A stretch of DNA of 64,000 bases from Clostridia bacterium (GTDB lineage: Bacteria > Bacillota > Clostridia > Oscillospirales > Acutalibacteraceae). This document shows positions 53,596 through 63,730 of the stretch, piece after piece. Where the stretch lies: NCBI GenBank assembly GCA_017416485.1, contig JAFQCH010000026.1, forward strand, positions 1 to 64,000. Reading direction: 5' to 3'. Positions within the stretch are counted from its first letter, which is position 1. Every line of letters starts with the position of its first letter. Both the position numbers and the translations under genes were made by a program. The notes below the pieces were generated by a model. The model saw nothing but the letters and a program-made list of their open reading frames with translations, had not been told where the DNA came from and searched no databases.

Positions 53596-56373
53596 TTATT
53601 CTTCGTTCTTCATCGCAAAGCCGTTTGAAAGAACAAAATGCAACTGCTCGTCAGGCTGTTCGCTTGCTTGCTGAACAGGTGCAACCGTTTCCGGCTCTGC
53701 TTCGGGCTCTGCATGCACTTGCGGCTGTGCTTTTTTTGCACGCACCTTCTGCAAGCCTTCGTTTTTCAGAACAGATAATTTGTAAAGCACCTGCGGCAAC
53801 AGAAACGCGGCAACATTCCAGATGATCTGTAATATAACGGCACTCCAGCCCGAGGCTTTGCCGATGCTTCCCGTGATGCACAAAAGAAGTGCGGCGCACA
53901 CACCGACAACAGCGCTGGCAGTGCAGACATAGGCAACGGTTTTGCCCGAACGGTCCAGACGAACAGCTTCACCGATGCCGTTGCAAAGACTGCTGAACCC
54001 TGCCGCACCGATGATTCCGGCACTTTCGCGGTCAGACACATTTTCATACAGGCGGTCAAACAGTTCTCCGCCGGCTTTGGGCACAATACGCACACTGTTT
54101 TCAGGCAAGGCGGCGGCATGCTGAATCATTTCCGCAGTGAGGTTGGGGTCTGTTGTGCGAACAAGCAGGTTCACACCCGTTTTTGACACGGCATTCAGCG
54201 ATTGGGAAAGATTTTCGCGGCAGGTATACAGAATCGTGAACACGGCAACCGCATTGCCCTCGATGGCAAGGAACAGATATTGCTCACCTGCCTGCGGATT
54301 CGGCAATTTGCCGGGCTGGATGTTGTGGTTAACCAGCATCTGCGCAGAGCCGAGAAGCACACGGCAATTGTCTACCCATGCGCTGACACCCAGCTTTTCT
54401 TCCACCGCAAATTCCTCAACAACAGGCTGACGGCCGTTGTAGTCGGCAAGCACGGGCAGGAAAGCGGCTGCCATGGTGTCTCCTGCTTTTTTTGCGAGCA
54501 TGGCAGCGGTTACGGCGGCGGCCTTTTCGGATACGCCGTCCACAGTTGCTGTGTTGACGAGTTTTACACGGAACAAATCTTTTCCGCCGAAGGCAAGATG
54601 ATCTGCCGTAACAACATTTCTTGCATCGCGCAGACTGCCGACACAGGCCTTTTTATCGGAAAGAATGCGGTTTGTATCGCACAACAGCAGACTGCCGATG
54701 ACGACTCCGCACACGGGGAAAGACAAACAAGCAGCCCCCGCAACGGCGCTGATGCCGCAAACGGGACTTCCCTGCACTGCCGCGGCAATAATACCGCACA
54801 GCACGCACAACACACCAAGCACAGGGGTCAGAACGGAACGGGGCATAGCAGAGCGTGCGGCATCCGAAGAACGCTTAAGAAAATCGGACACGAAACGGGT
54901 CTTCAGACTCAAATCCACGCACACACCGTCCACATTGTTTTCGCAAAGAAGGGTACGCAGAGCCTGCGGGTCGCGCACACTGCGCAGGTAAAGTTTTGTT
55001 TCGGTCACGCCCGCCTGTTTAAAGCAGTAGCGGGTGTTTTTGATCCAGAAAATTTTGGAAGCGGTATACAATGCGCCCAACAGCACACATGCACCTGTGA
55101 AAAGGTGATAATCGTGCTCGGGACGAAGTTCCGTAAAGAACAATGCAATATTCTGTGCAAAAACCGCAAGATACATTCCGAGCAGTGCCGCCTCGGTGCG
55201 GGCACGCAGTTTGAGCACGGTGATGATTGCATTTTTGAAGTCGGGAAGCAACAAAACCGCCGAGGGAATGAAAAAGAGCAAATTAAAAATCGCATAAGCG
55301 TTTATGCTTGCACCGAAAACGGTGAAAAATCCGTTGTTGTCATTGGCAGAGGCGGTGGTGATGAGATTGACCACAAGCAAAATCAACCCCAACCCCGCGT
55401 GAATGCCCGCCTTGACGCCTGTTTTGCGCATGGCATCGCGCAAGGCAATGCTGACACGGCGACGATCTTCGGGAATGTTGTATTCATCCGTTTCAACATC
55501 AACAAACGGTGTTTCTCGGTCTGCAAATTTTTCTGCCGTTTTTGCCAGAAATGCGGGCAAGGGAAGGGTTTTGGTTTTGGGCGGCTCGCTGTGCTCGGGA
55601 AGAACGGTTTCTTCCGGATTTTTCGGAAGACCGAATTCCTCAATGCGCTTTTCGCGCACCGTGCGCAGTTCTTCCTCCATCGCCTGTTCATCGGTCTGCA
55701 CGGGATCGTTGGCATCAAAGCCCTCCATAACGATCTGGCCGTCTGCCTGATCGCTCTCGCGGGCGGTTTTTGCAATGGCACGAAGCAAGCTGCCTTTATT
55801 GGCAATGTGTTTGGTTTTTTCAACCGCCACGCCGCCGTCTGCTATCTTTGTTTTTTCGGGCAAGGCAACGGGGGCAACACCACCGTCGGGATTGATCTGC
55901 AAATCAAACAAAGACAGTTCTTCAGTGATGACTTTTCTTGTTTTATCGGTTGCGGGGGCTTGTTTTGCAACCGCAGTCTGCACAGGCGGTTCAGCGGGAA
56001 TTTCAGGAATGACGGCATTTTTTATATCTTCGTCTTCCATTTCATCCGCTTGCACATCTTCCTGCACGGCTTCTTGCGCATTTTCTTGTTGTTCTTCCTG
56101 CACATCTTCCTGCGGCAACACACCAACCGCTTCTTCTTTTGTTTCTTCAACAACGGGCTGTGCAGGGGCTTCTTCCGGCGCGGGGATGCTTTCCAGAAAT
56201 TCCGAAACATCCGCACCGATGGGCCTTGCAAGTTCGCCGCGCATAACAACATTGCGCCGATCATTTACGGCAACAACAGTTTCCTGCTTTTTCGGTTCGG
56301 CTTTTTTTTCGGTTTCCGTCTGCCTTTCGCGCAGCAGATTCAAAAATTGATTAAAATCATTCATTTTATTCAT
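53596..56373 (-). CDS. Degenerate P-type ATPase-like membrane protein
   Basis: A 925-residue protein. The first 310 residues are a low-complexity cytoplasmic tail rich in Glu, Pro and Ala. Then come transmembrane segments in pairs (about 325-440, 515-570, 845-895) with cytoplasmic domains between, the topology of P-type ATPases. A nucleotide-domain-like stretch (EKLGVSAWVDNCRVLLGSAQML, about 675-695) and a P-domain-like stretch (FLAIEGNAVAVF...) fit that family. But where DKTGT is expected the sequence reads AFGGKDLF (about 594-601), TGDN is replaced by TTDPN, and no GDGVNDA is found. It overlaps rlmB by 4 bp. It should not hydrolyse ATP by the usual route; role unknown. Confidence 0.6.
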   Translation of the reverse strand: MNKMNDFNQFLNLLRERQTETEKKAEPKKQETVVAVNDRRNVVMRGELARPIGADVSEFLESIPAPEEAPAQPVVEETKEEAVGVLPQEDVQEEQQENAQEAVQEDVQADEMEDEDIKNAVIPEIPAEPPVQTAVAKQAPATDKTRKVITEELSLFDLQINPDGGVAPVALPEKTKIADGGVAVEKTKHIANKGSLLRAIAKTARESDQADGQIVMEGFDANDPVQTDEQAMEEELRTVREKRIEEFGLPKNPEETVLPEHSEPPKTKTLPLPAFLAKTAEKFADRETPFVDVETDEYNIPEDRRRVSIALRDAMRKTGVKAGIHAGLGLILLVVNLITTASANDNNGFFTVFGASINAYAIFNLLFFIPSAVLLLPDFKNAIITVLKLRARTEAALLGMYLAVFAQNIALFFTELRPEHDYHLFTGACVLLGALYTASKIFWIKNTRYCFKQAGVTETKLYLRSVRDPQALRTLLCENNVDGVCVDLSLKTRFVSDFLKRSSDAARSAMPRSVLTPVLGVLCVLCGIIAAAVQGSPVCGISAVAGAACLSFPVCGVVIGSLLLCDTNRILSDKKACVGSLRDARNVVTADHLAFGGKDLFRVKLVNTATVDGVSEKAAAVTAAMLAKKAGDTMAAAFLPVLADYNGRQPVVEEFAVEEKLGVSAWVDNCRVLLGSAQMLVNHNIQPGKLPNPQAGEQYLFLAIEGNAVAVFTILYTCRENLSQSLNAVSKTGVNLLVRTTDPNLTAEMIQHAAALPENSVRIVPKAGGELFDRLYENVSDRESAGIIGAAGFSSLCNGIGEAVRLDRSGKTVAYVCTASAVVGVCAALLLCITGSIGKASGWSAVILQIIWNVAAFLLPQVLYKLSVLKNEGLQKVRAKKAQPQVHAEPEAEPETVAPVQQASEQPDEQLHFVLSNGFAMKNEE

Positions 56374-57230
56374 CCTTCACGGGCAACGGTTACGGCGGCC
56401 ATTAAGATTGCGGCGGCAACGGAAGCATTCAGGGAGTTGATGTGCCCTTTCATGGGGACAGACAAAACACCGTCACATTTTTCTTTGACCAGTCTGCCCA
56501 CGCCGTTTCCTTCCGAGCCGATGACAAGGGCAATGGCACCCGTCAGATCCGCTTTGTTCCAGGCTGTGCCGTCGGCATCGGCAGCATAGACCCATATATT
56601 TTTTTCTTTTAACATTTCAATGGTTGCAACAAGGTTTGTCACCCTTGCCACAGGCACATATTCGAGTGCACCCGCGCTTGCCTTACCGACTGCACCCGTC
56701 AGGCCTACACTTCTGCGTTGCGGAACGATGACACCGTGTGCACCGCAACATTCGGCGGTACGGATGATGGCGCCGAGGTTATGCGGGTCTTCGAGGCCGT
56801 CACACAAAATGATGAACGGCGGTTCGCCTTTTTCTTCGGCTTTTGCCAGAATATCTTCCACCGTGGCATAGGCATGGGCGGCGGCACTCAGCAGAATGCC
56901 CTGATGGTTGGCATGGCCGCACATGAAATCAAGCTTGCGGCTGTCCACTTCCTTGATGGGGATGTTGCGATCCTTGCATTTGGCAAGAATGGGCACGACC
57001 GCACCGCTTCTTTCGCCTTTTGCGATGTAAACACAGTCAATCTCACGCCCCGATTTGAGGGCTTCTGCGGCAGCATTTCTGCCGATGATGAGATCGTCGC
57101 GTCGGTCATCCCTGCGTTCGGGACGGTCTTCGCGGTCATCATCTCGGAAATTGCGACTGTTGTCTTTGCGGTCAAACTTACCGTCCTTTTTATTTCTGCC
57201 GTCGTTGCGGCGGTCAAAATTGTCTTTCAT
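56370..57230 (-). CDS. rlmB: 23S rRNA 2'-O-ribose methyltransferase RlmB (TrmH family)
   Basis: A 286-residue SPOUT methyltransferase. After an unusual N-terminal tail of about 45 residues rich in Arg, Asp, Lys and Asn (probably disordered, RNA-binding), the substrate-binding domain begins LIIGRNAAAEALKSG; the SPOUT core has DGLEDPHNLGAIIRTAE, VIGSEGNGVGRLV and SLNASVAAAIL. It methylates a conserved guanosine in the peptidyl-transferase region in E. coli; the exact target here is inferred. Co-transcribed with the P-type ATPase-like gene (4-bp overlap). AAAGGAT precedes the ATG. Confidence 0.92.
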   Translation of the reverse strand: MKDNFDRRNDGRNKKDGKFDRKDNSRNFRDDDREDRPERRDDRRDDLIIGRNAAAEALKSGREIDCVYIAKGERSGAVVPILAKCKDRNIPIKEVDSRKLDFMCGHANHQGILLSAAAHAYATVEDILAKAEEKGEPPFIILCDGLEDPHNLGAIIRTAECCGAHGVIVPQRRSVGLTGAVGKASAGALEYVPVARVTNLVATIEMLKEKNIWVYAADADGTAWNKADLTGAIALVIGSEGNGVGRLVKEKCDGVLSVPMKGHINSLNASVAAAILMAAVTVAREG

Positions 57231-57267
57231 ATATACAAATCCTTTGCGGGCATACTATATTTATTTT

Positions 57268-57296
57268 ATTATACTTATAAAAGCAATAAATTTCAA
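57268..57296 (-). promoter_or_regulatory. Sigma-A promoter of rlmB
   Basis: Minus strand TTGAAA, 17 bases, TATAAT, 38 bp before the ATG. Confidence 0.7.
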
Positions 57297-57379
57297 TAGT
57301 TTGCACCCTTTTTTCAAAAACTGTTTTCTCATTTTTTTGTGAACAAACTTTGAACATTGTGAACAATTTTCTTTTTTCA

Positions 57380-57409
57380 TTGACACTTTTGTCGAATTTA
57401 TTATATTAT
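57380..57409 (+). promoter_or_regulatory. Sigma-A promoter of the M28 peptidase
   Basis: TTGACA, 18 bases, TATTAT, 33 bp before the ATG. Confidence 0.65.
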
Positions 57410-57442
57410 CAATCTAAAGTAAAAAAGTGAGGAGAATAAAAA

Positions 57443-58681
57443 ATGAATCTGCAAAGTATTATTGACAAAAAATACGATGCCGCCAAGTACATGGTGAAAG
57501 AAATCACACACATCTGCAAAAACCTGCCCAAGCGCGATCCCGGCTCGGAAGGTGAAAAGCTTGCTTGCGAATACATGGCAGACGTGCTGAAGAATGATTG
57601 CGGATGCGACCGCGTTACGGTTGAATCGTTCAAAGAAAATCCCGGCTCTTTCTACGGCTGGATCTATCTGACCGTTTGCTGCGGTTTTGTTGCCATTCCC
57701 TGTCTGTTCTTTGCCCCCATTGCATCGCTTATCTTCCTTGGCATCGGCCTTGCCATTGCGCTGTTGCAGTTCGGCACCTACAAAAAGGCGGTTGACAAGC
57801 TGTTCCCCGAAAAGACCGGCCACAACGTGACCGCCCTCAAGAAGCCCACAGGCGAAGTCAAGCGCCGCATCATCTTCAACGGCCACCCCGATGCAACATG
57901 GGAATGGCCGATGAACTATCATTTCGGCTATCTCGGCTTTGACCTGCACATCATCAGCTCTTTCCTCGGTCTGTTCTATTTCATCGGCCTTGCCATTGCC
58001 GCCATCGCACAGAATGGTGCAATCGGTGCCATGGATATGACTTCCCTGCTTTCCAAGTTCGCACTCGGCGGTCTTGTCTTTGTTCCGCTGTGGATCGGCA
58101 TGTTCAAAATGTGGGATAAGAAGACCATCGTGGACGGTGCTAACGACAACCTTTCCGGTTGCTACATGGGTATTGCACTGCTTAAATATCTCAAGGACGA
58201 AGGCATTGAATTTGAAAACACCGAAATCGGCGTTGTGCTGACGGGATCCGAAGAAGCAGGTCTGCGCGGTGCAAAAGCATGGGCAGAAGCACACAAGGGC
58301 GAATTCGACGATGTTCCCACCTTCATTTATGCTTACGATACCATTCACGATCCCAAGTTCCTTGCCGCCAACTACCGCGACCTGAACGCAACCGTCAAAG
58401 CCGACAAAGATGCTTGCGACTTGTTTATGGAAGCAGCCGCCGAACTCGGTATCCATTGTGAAAAGGGTCTTGTACCTCCCTTCGGCGGTGCAACCGACTC
58501 TGCAGCATTCGCACAGGCAGGCTTCCGTGCAGCAGGTATCACCGGGCTTAACCACAAGATCGAGCCCTACTACCACACCCGCCGCGACTCTTATGACAAC
58601 ATGAACGAAGAAGGGCTTGCAGGCTGCTTCGCAGTCACCGTAAAGACCCTTGAAATGTTCGACAACGGCGCAAAACAATAA
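57443..58681 (+). CDS. Membrane-embedded M28-family metallopeptidase
   Basis: A 412-residue zinc exopeptidase-like protein. Metal-site motifs are intact: GHPD (His148), GANDNLSG (Asp235), GSEEAG (catalytic Glu270/271) and a late H in YYHTRRDS (about 378). Hydrophobic helices lie at about 70-108, before the catalytic part, and again at about 165-225, between the first two zinc ligands, which are normally some 20 residues apart. So this is a multi-pass member with the active site probably on the cytoplasmic side. It may trim peptides near the membrane. GAGGAG precedes the ATG; monocistronic. Confidence 0.83.
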   Translation: MNLQSIIDKKYDAAKYMVKEITHICKNLPKRDPGSEGEKLACEYMADVLKNDCGCDRVTVESFKENPGSFYGWIYLTVCCGFVAIPCLFFAPIASLIFLGIGLAIALLQFGTYKKAVDKLFPEKTGHNVTALKKPTGEVKRRIIFNGHPDATWEWPMNYHFGYLGFDLHIISSFLGLFYFIGLAIAAIAQNGAIGAMDMTSLLSKFALGGLVFVPLWIGMFKMWDKKTIVDGANDNLSGCYMGIALLKYLKDEGIEFENTEIGVVLTGSEEAGLRGAKAWAEAHKGEFDDVPTFIYAYDTIHDPKFLAANYRDLNATVKADKDACDLFMEAAAELGIHCEKGLVPPFGGATDSAAFAQAGFRAAGITGLNHKIEPYYHTRRDSYDNMNEEGLAGCFAVTVKTLEMFDNGAKQ

Positions 58682-58694
58682 CAAACATAAAACC

Positions 58695-58724
58695 AAAAAA
58701 CCGCCCGGCCGGGCGGTTTTTTTA
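58695..58724 (+). terminator. Terminator of the M28 gene
   Basis: CCGCCCGGCCGGGCGG is a perfect palindrome flanked by A and T runs. It is followed by a lone, short TGCAAAATG remnant (58724-58745) like the ends of the inverted-repeat elements. Confidence 0.85.
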
Positions 58725-58747
58725 ATGCAAAATGGAAAATGCAACCC

Positions 58748-60205
58748 TTATGCTCTTTTCCACGTGGACGGGAAGAAGATGATCAACATCGGGAAAACTT
58801 CAAGACGGCCTGCCAGCATGCAGAAAGACAGTACTGCCTTGGATCCTATGGAAAGGGTCGAATAATTGCCGACTGCGCCTACAACTTCACCAATACCGGG
58901 ACCGACATTGTTCAGACATGTCACCACCGAAGTGAATGTTGATACCATATCCATTCCGTCAAATGCTGCAACAAGAATCACAGCAAGCACCAACAAAATC
59001 ACATAGAACTGCAGATAAGTCGAGGCATTGTTGACGGTTTGTTCATCCACGGCCTTGCCTTCCAACCGGATGGATTTGACTCTGCGCGGATGCGCAAGCT
59101 GACCTAAATCGCGCACGGCATCTTTGATAAGAATCATAATACGGCTGACCTTCATACCGCCGCCTGTGGAACCTGCGCATGCGCCGACAAACATCAGCAC
59201 AACCATCAGAATGCGCGACATGGCCGGCCACAGATCAAAATTTTCCGACACAAAGCCTGTGGTCGAAATAATGGAGGAGGTCTGGAATGCCGCTGCGCGG
59301 AAGGCATGTTCGATGGTGTCGTACTGCGAACGGATGTTCAGCGTGATCACGGCAACAACAACCGCAACAAGAATCAGAAAGACCTTCAGTTCTTCACTCT
59401 TCAGGGCCTCTTTCCATTTCTTGAGGAACACAAGATAATACAGATTGAAGTTGACGCTGAACAACAACATAAACAGAATAATCACATATTGCAAGAATGG
59501 GGATTGCTCTGCAATGCTGGAATTGAAACAGCTGAAACCGCCGGTACCCGCCGTTCCGAACGCATGAATGAATGCTTCATACAGATTCATACCGCCCAGA
59601 AGCAATAACAACACTTCTGCCACAGTCAACACGATATACATTGCATACAGAATACGAGCCGTATCACCGACCTTTGGCACGATCTTGCCGACGGACGGCC
59701 CCGGCACTTCTGCACGCATAACATGCATCATGCTTGTTTTTTTTGTTTGCGTTTTCGGCAAAAACATCATGGCAAACACAAGAATGCCCATACCGCCGAT
59801 CCAATGCGTCAGGCTTCGCCAGAACAATATCCCCTTCGGCATGGCTTCAATGTCAGCAAGCACCGTAGCCCCTGTCGTGGTAAAGCCCGAAACGGTTTCA
59901 AAAAATGCATCCATGTAATTGGGCATGCAGCCGCTGATAAAAAACGGCAATGCACCGACAGCAGACAGAAGAATCCATGTCAGTGCCACACATACAAACC
60001 CTTCCTGTGCATAAATGTTGCTGTTTTTCGGCAACAGACGCACAAGCAGACACCCGCCGAGCAACTGCACGGCAATGGGGATGATGAATGAAAGATAGGT
60101 TTGGCTTTCGCCGTAAATGAGTGCAACAATCAGCGGAATGCACATCAACAGCCCGCCAATGCGTAAAATCTGCCCGAAAAAATAGGCAAGCATACGGTAA
60201 TTCAT
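58748..60205 (-). CDS. trkH: Potassium uptake protein TrkH/KtrB family
   Basis: A 485-residue K+ transporter channel subunit with four pore repeats; filter-like segments are FTTTGATVL, GTGGFS, TTGFV and a late NNVGPG, and GSTGGGMKV lies in the third repeat region. Nearly the entire protein is transmembrane. The start is ATG 60205, 10 bp past trkA's stop; the frame upstream lies inside trkA and is ignored. The ribosome site is weak (GGAG 14 bases away), so coupling to trkA is likely. The order nanA-trkA-trkH on one transcript is odd but clear. Confidence 0.92.
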   Translation of the reverse strand: MNYRMLAYFFGQILRIGGLLMCIPLIVALIYGESQTYLSFIIPIAVQLLGGCLLVRLLPKNSNIYAQEGFVCVALTWILLSAVGALPFFISGCMPNYMDAFFETVSGFTTTGATVLADIEAMPKGILFWRSLTHWIGGMGILVFAMMFLPKTQTKKTSMMHVMRAEVPGPSVGKIVPKVGDTARILYAMYIVLTVAEVLLLLLGGMNLYEAFIHAFGTAGTGGFSCFNSSIAEQSPFLQYVIILFMLLFSVNFNLYYLVFLKKWKEALKSEELKVFLILVAVVVAVITLNIRSQYDTIEHAFRAAAFQTSSIISTTGFVSENFDLWPAMSRILMVVLMFVGACAGSTGGGMKVSRIMILIKDAVRDLGQLAHPRRVKSIRLEGKAVDEQTVNNASTYLQFYVILLVLAVILVAAFDGMDMVSTFTSVVTCLNNVGPGIGEVVGAVGNYSTLSIGSKAVLSFCMLAGRLEVFPMLIIFFPSTWKRA

Positions 60206-60215
60206 TTTCTTTTTT

Positions 60216-61577
60216 TTACTCCAAAATATCCCGCAGGTCGGAAACAGCTTCATTGGCGGTGATGACCACAACGCGGTCGTCAGGTAAAATTTCAGCATCC
60301 CCGTTTGCGTATATAAGTGTATCATTGCGAAGCATACATGCAACAAGGGTATTTTTGCGAACATTCAGATTTTTAAGTTTTACTCCGCAACCGGGGAAAT
60401 CGGAAGAAGCAATGAATTCCATGGCCTCCAACTGATCACCGACCAGCTTGTGCAGGGCATGAATCTTACTCATACCGCTGGAATGTGACACTGCGCGCAC
60501 GTAACGCACCACGTTTGCCGCTGTGATGTAACGGGGAGCAATAAAACTTTCGCTCTGCAGCTTGTGCAGAAGACGGTTCAGCGAAGAACGGTTGACTTTG
60601 ATAACTACCTTGTCAACCTTGTTGAGTTCCGCAATCAGAGAAATGATGATGTTTTCTTCATCAATCCCCGTAAGTGCCACCACAGCATCGCATTCACCGA
60701 TTCCCTCTTCTTCCAGAACATCCGAATCCGTACCGTCGGCACAGACGATGTCGCACTTCGGAAGAAGTTTATCCAGTTCATAGCAGGTGTCGCGGTTGTT
60801 ATCAATGATCTTGACCTTGATACCGCCGGCTTTCTGCAAACGGGTGGCAAGATAATAGCCGATTTTACCGCCGCCGATGATCATAACCGATCGGATCTTT
60901 TTCTTTGTGATGCCGAGTGTGCGGAACAAAGATGCAATATTGCTGTGGCTGGCAACAATGGAAATGCGGTCATCTGCACGCAACACAAAGTCACCCTTCG
61001 GAATAAACACATCGTCTTTGCGGCTGACCGCGCAAATCAGGATCTGTTCGGCAAAACGCGTACCGATCTGTTTTAAGGACAGCCCGCAAAGGGGGTTGCC
61101 TTCCGTAAGCGCAATTTCAACCATATCCACTCTGCCGCGGGCAAATTTTTCAATTTTTGCCGCCGCGGGGAACTGCAACAGACGCGAGATTTCATGTGCC
61201 GCATCGTACTCGGGATTGACAAGCATGCTCAGTCCCAGTTCCGAGCGCATGAACGCACCTTGTTTTGCATATTCGGGGTTGCGCACACGGGCAATGGTGT
61301 GCTGTGCGCCCGCTTTTTTTGCAACCATACAGCACACAAGATTCAGTTCGTCCGAATCCGTGACCGCAATATACAATTCCGCATTCTGCACCTCAGCTTC
61401 CTGCAGAATCGGCAGACTTGCACCGTTGCCCACAATACCGAACACGTCATACTTGTTCACAACGGCATCCACTGTTACGGGATTGGTGTCTATAATGGTG
61501 ATGTCATGGTTTTCCTGCACGAGGTATTCAACAAGCGCATCACCCAGCTTGCCGATCCCCGCAATGATTATGTTCAT
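60216..61577 (-). CDS. trkA: Potassium channel regulator TrkA
   Basis: A 453-residue protein with two RCK modules, as in the classical TrkA: first Rossmann NIIIAGIGKLGDALVEYL (1-20) with TDSDELN, then TrkA-C (about 140-225), a second Rossmann VMIIGGGKIGYYLATRL (about 230-250) and a second TrkA-C (about 365-453). It binds nucleotide (NAD(H)/ATP in the family) and gates the TrkH channel encoded next. It starts 6 bp after nanA's stop and has no good ribosome site of its own, suggesting coupling. Confidence 0.93.
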   Translation of the reverse strand: MNIIIAGIGKLGDALVEYLVQENHDITIIDTNPVTVDAVVNKYDVFGIVGNGASLPILQEAEVQNAELYIAVTDSDELNLVCCMVAKKAGAQHTIARVRNPEYAKQGAFMRSELGLSMLVNPEYDAAHEISRLLQFPAAAKIEKFARGRVDMVEIALTEGNPLCGLSLKQIGTRFAEQILICAVSRKDDVFIPKGDFVLRADDRISIVASHSNIASLFRTLGITKKKIRSVMIIGGGKIGYYLATRLQKAGGIKVKIIDNNRDTCYELDKLLPKCDIVCADGTDSDVLEEEGIGECDAVVALTGIDEENIIISLIAELNKVDKVVIKVNRSSLNRLLHKLQSESFIAPRYITAANVVRYVRAVSHSSGMSKIHALHKLVGDQLEAMEFIASSDFPGCGVKLKNLNVRKNTLVACMLRNDTLIYANGDAEILPDDRVVVITANEAVSDLRDILE

Positions 61578-61583
61578 TTTTAT

Positions 61584-62459
61584 TTATACGTTTTCGCTGT
61601 AAACTTTCAGCAGCATATCGTTCTGTTCGGCGGTAAGCGGCGAGAACGGACGTCTGGCTTCGCCCATGTCGAATCCCTGTGAACGCAGAATTGCCTTGCA
61701 ACCGGGAATCACGCCAACCTGAATGAGGGCTGCGATGATGTTGTTTGCCTTTTTCTGTTCTTCGCGAGCTTCGTCAATTTTGTTGGCACGGAACAGCGTT
61801 TCGATTTTGACAAACTTTTCAGCCATAAAATTGTAGGTGCTGCCGATGCCGCCGTCTGCCCCTGCGGCAAGACCGCTGATGAACATTTCGTCGAAGCCGT
61901 TGAACACAACAACATCGTCACGCATACCTTTGAGTCTTTCAAGCAGGAACATGTCTGCACTGGTGTGCTTGACACCGAGGAAACGAGGATCACGCAGGAA
62001 TACTTCAAAGTTTTCCTGTGACAGTTTGCTGCCGCCGTTGGCAACAAAATTATAAATAATAACAGGCAGACCGCTTTCATCAGCAAGGGTCATGTAGTGA
62101 TTTTTGATTTCGTTGAAAGAGAAGCCATAGTAGAAAGGCGGCACGGCACTGACTGCATCTGCACCGACTTTTGCGGCATGGCGGGCAAGTTCGGCGGTGT
62201 GTTCGGTGGAAACGCAACCGACGTGCGCAATAATGGTAGCTTTGCCGTTTGCAGCCTTGACTGCGGTTTCAAGGATGGTCTTTCTTTCATCCATGGAAAG
62301 CAGGAATGCTTCGCTGGTGGAACCGCCTACATAGAAGCCTGTGGCACCCTTTTTGAGGTTGTGCTCGATGAGTGCTTCAATGGTTTCGCAATTGACATTG
62401 CCGTTCTTGTCATAGGGGGTCAGAAGTGCGGGAAATACACCGTGGAATTTGTTGTTCAT
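61584..62459 (-). CDS. nanA: N-acetylneuraminate lyase (NanA type)
   Basis: Splits sialic acid into N-acetylmannosamine and pyruvate. A 291-residue DHDPS/NAL-family barrel: GGSTSE (45-50), Tyr136 in IIYN, Schiff-base Lys164 in GVKHTS, and GADGGIGSTYNFM. The last motif and the FYVGGSTSEAF and FNGFDEMFISGL segments fit NanA better than DapA. ATG 62459 follows AAAAGGAG; the in-frame ATG upstream lacks a site. Its promoter carries a GGTATA-type inverted repeat. Other nan genes are not in the window. Confidence 0.85.
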   Translation of the reverse strand: MNNKFHGVFPALLTPYDKNGNVNCETIEALIEHNLKKGATGFYVGGSTSEAFLLSMDERKTILETAVKAANGKATIIAHVGCVSTEHTAELARHAAKVGADAVSAVPPFYYGFSFNEIKNHYMTLADESGLPVIIYNFVANGGSKLSQENFEVFLRDPRFLGVKHTSADMFLLERLKGMRDDVVVFNGFDEMFISGLAAGADGGIGSTYNFMAEKFVKIETLFRANKIDEAREEQKKANNIIAALIQVGVIPGCKAILRSQGFDMGEARRPFSPLTAEQNDMLLKVYSENV

Positions 62460-62480
62460 TTTTAAAACTCCTTTTGCCGA

Positions 62481-62508
62481 AAGGTATAGTATTTTCATTA
62501 TATACCTT
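62481..62508. promoter_or_regulatory. GGTATA-type inverted repeat, probable operator of nanA
   Basis: AAGGTATA and TATACCTT form a perfect 8-bp inverted repeat with a 12-bp gap, overlying the expected transcription start 3' of the -10 box. GGTATA hexamers are what E. coli NanR (GntR family) binds, but here they are inverted, not direct. No regulator gene is adjacent. Confidence 0.5.
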
Positions 62509-62509
62509 C

Positions 62510-62537
62510 ATTATACATAAAGAAAATGAAAAGGCAA
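62510..62537 (-). promoter_or_regulatory. Sigma-A promoter of nanA-trkA-trkH
   Basis: Minus strand TTGCCT, 16 bases, TATAAT. Confidence 0.6.
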
Positions 62538-62560
62538 GTTTTTTATTTTTTTGTTTTGCA

Positions 62561-62589
62561 TTGCATTTTTTGTTACTTCGTGCTACAAT
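62561..62589 (+). promoter_or_regulatory. Sigma-A promoter of ychF
   Basis: TTGCAT, 17 bases, TACAAT with an extended -10 (TGC before TACAAT). Back to back with the nanA promoter. Confidence 0.6.
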
Positions 62590-62635
62590 AAGATGAATTT
62601 ATATCGGCAATTTGTTTTGAAATGAGGTTATGTAT

Positions 62636-63729
<1,094 letters not shown>

Positions 63730-63730
<1 letters not shown>

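Noticed and set aside
51689..53674. 661-codon plus-strand frame opposite the MFS carrier
   Set aside because: Composition typical of antisense frames; no start signal or motif.
54202..56589. 795-codon plus-strand frame opposite the P-type ATPase-like gene
   Set aside because: Phe/Cys/His-rich shadow with no ribosome site; the minus strand has a coherent membrane protein.
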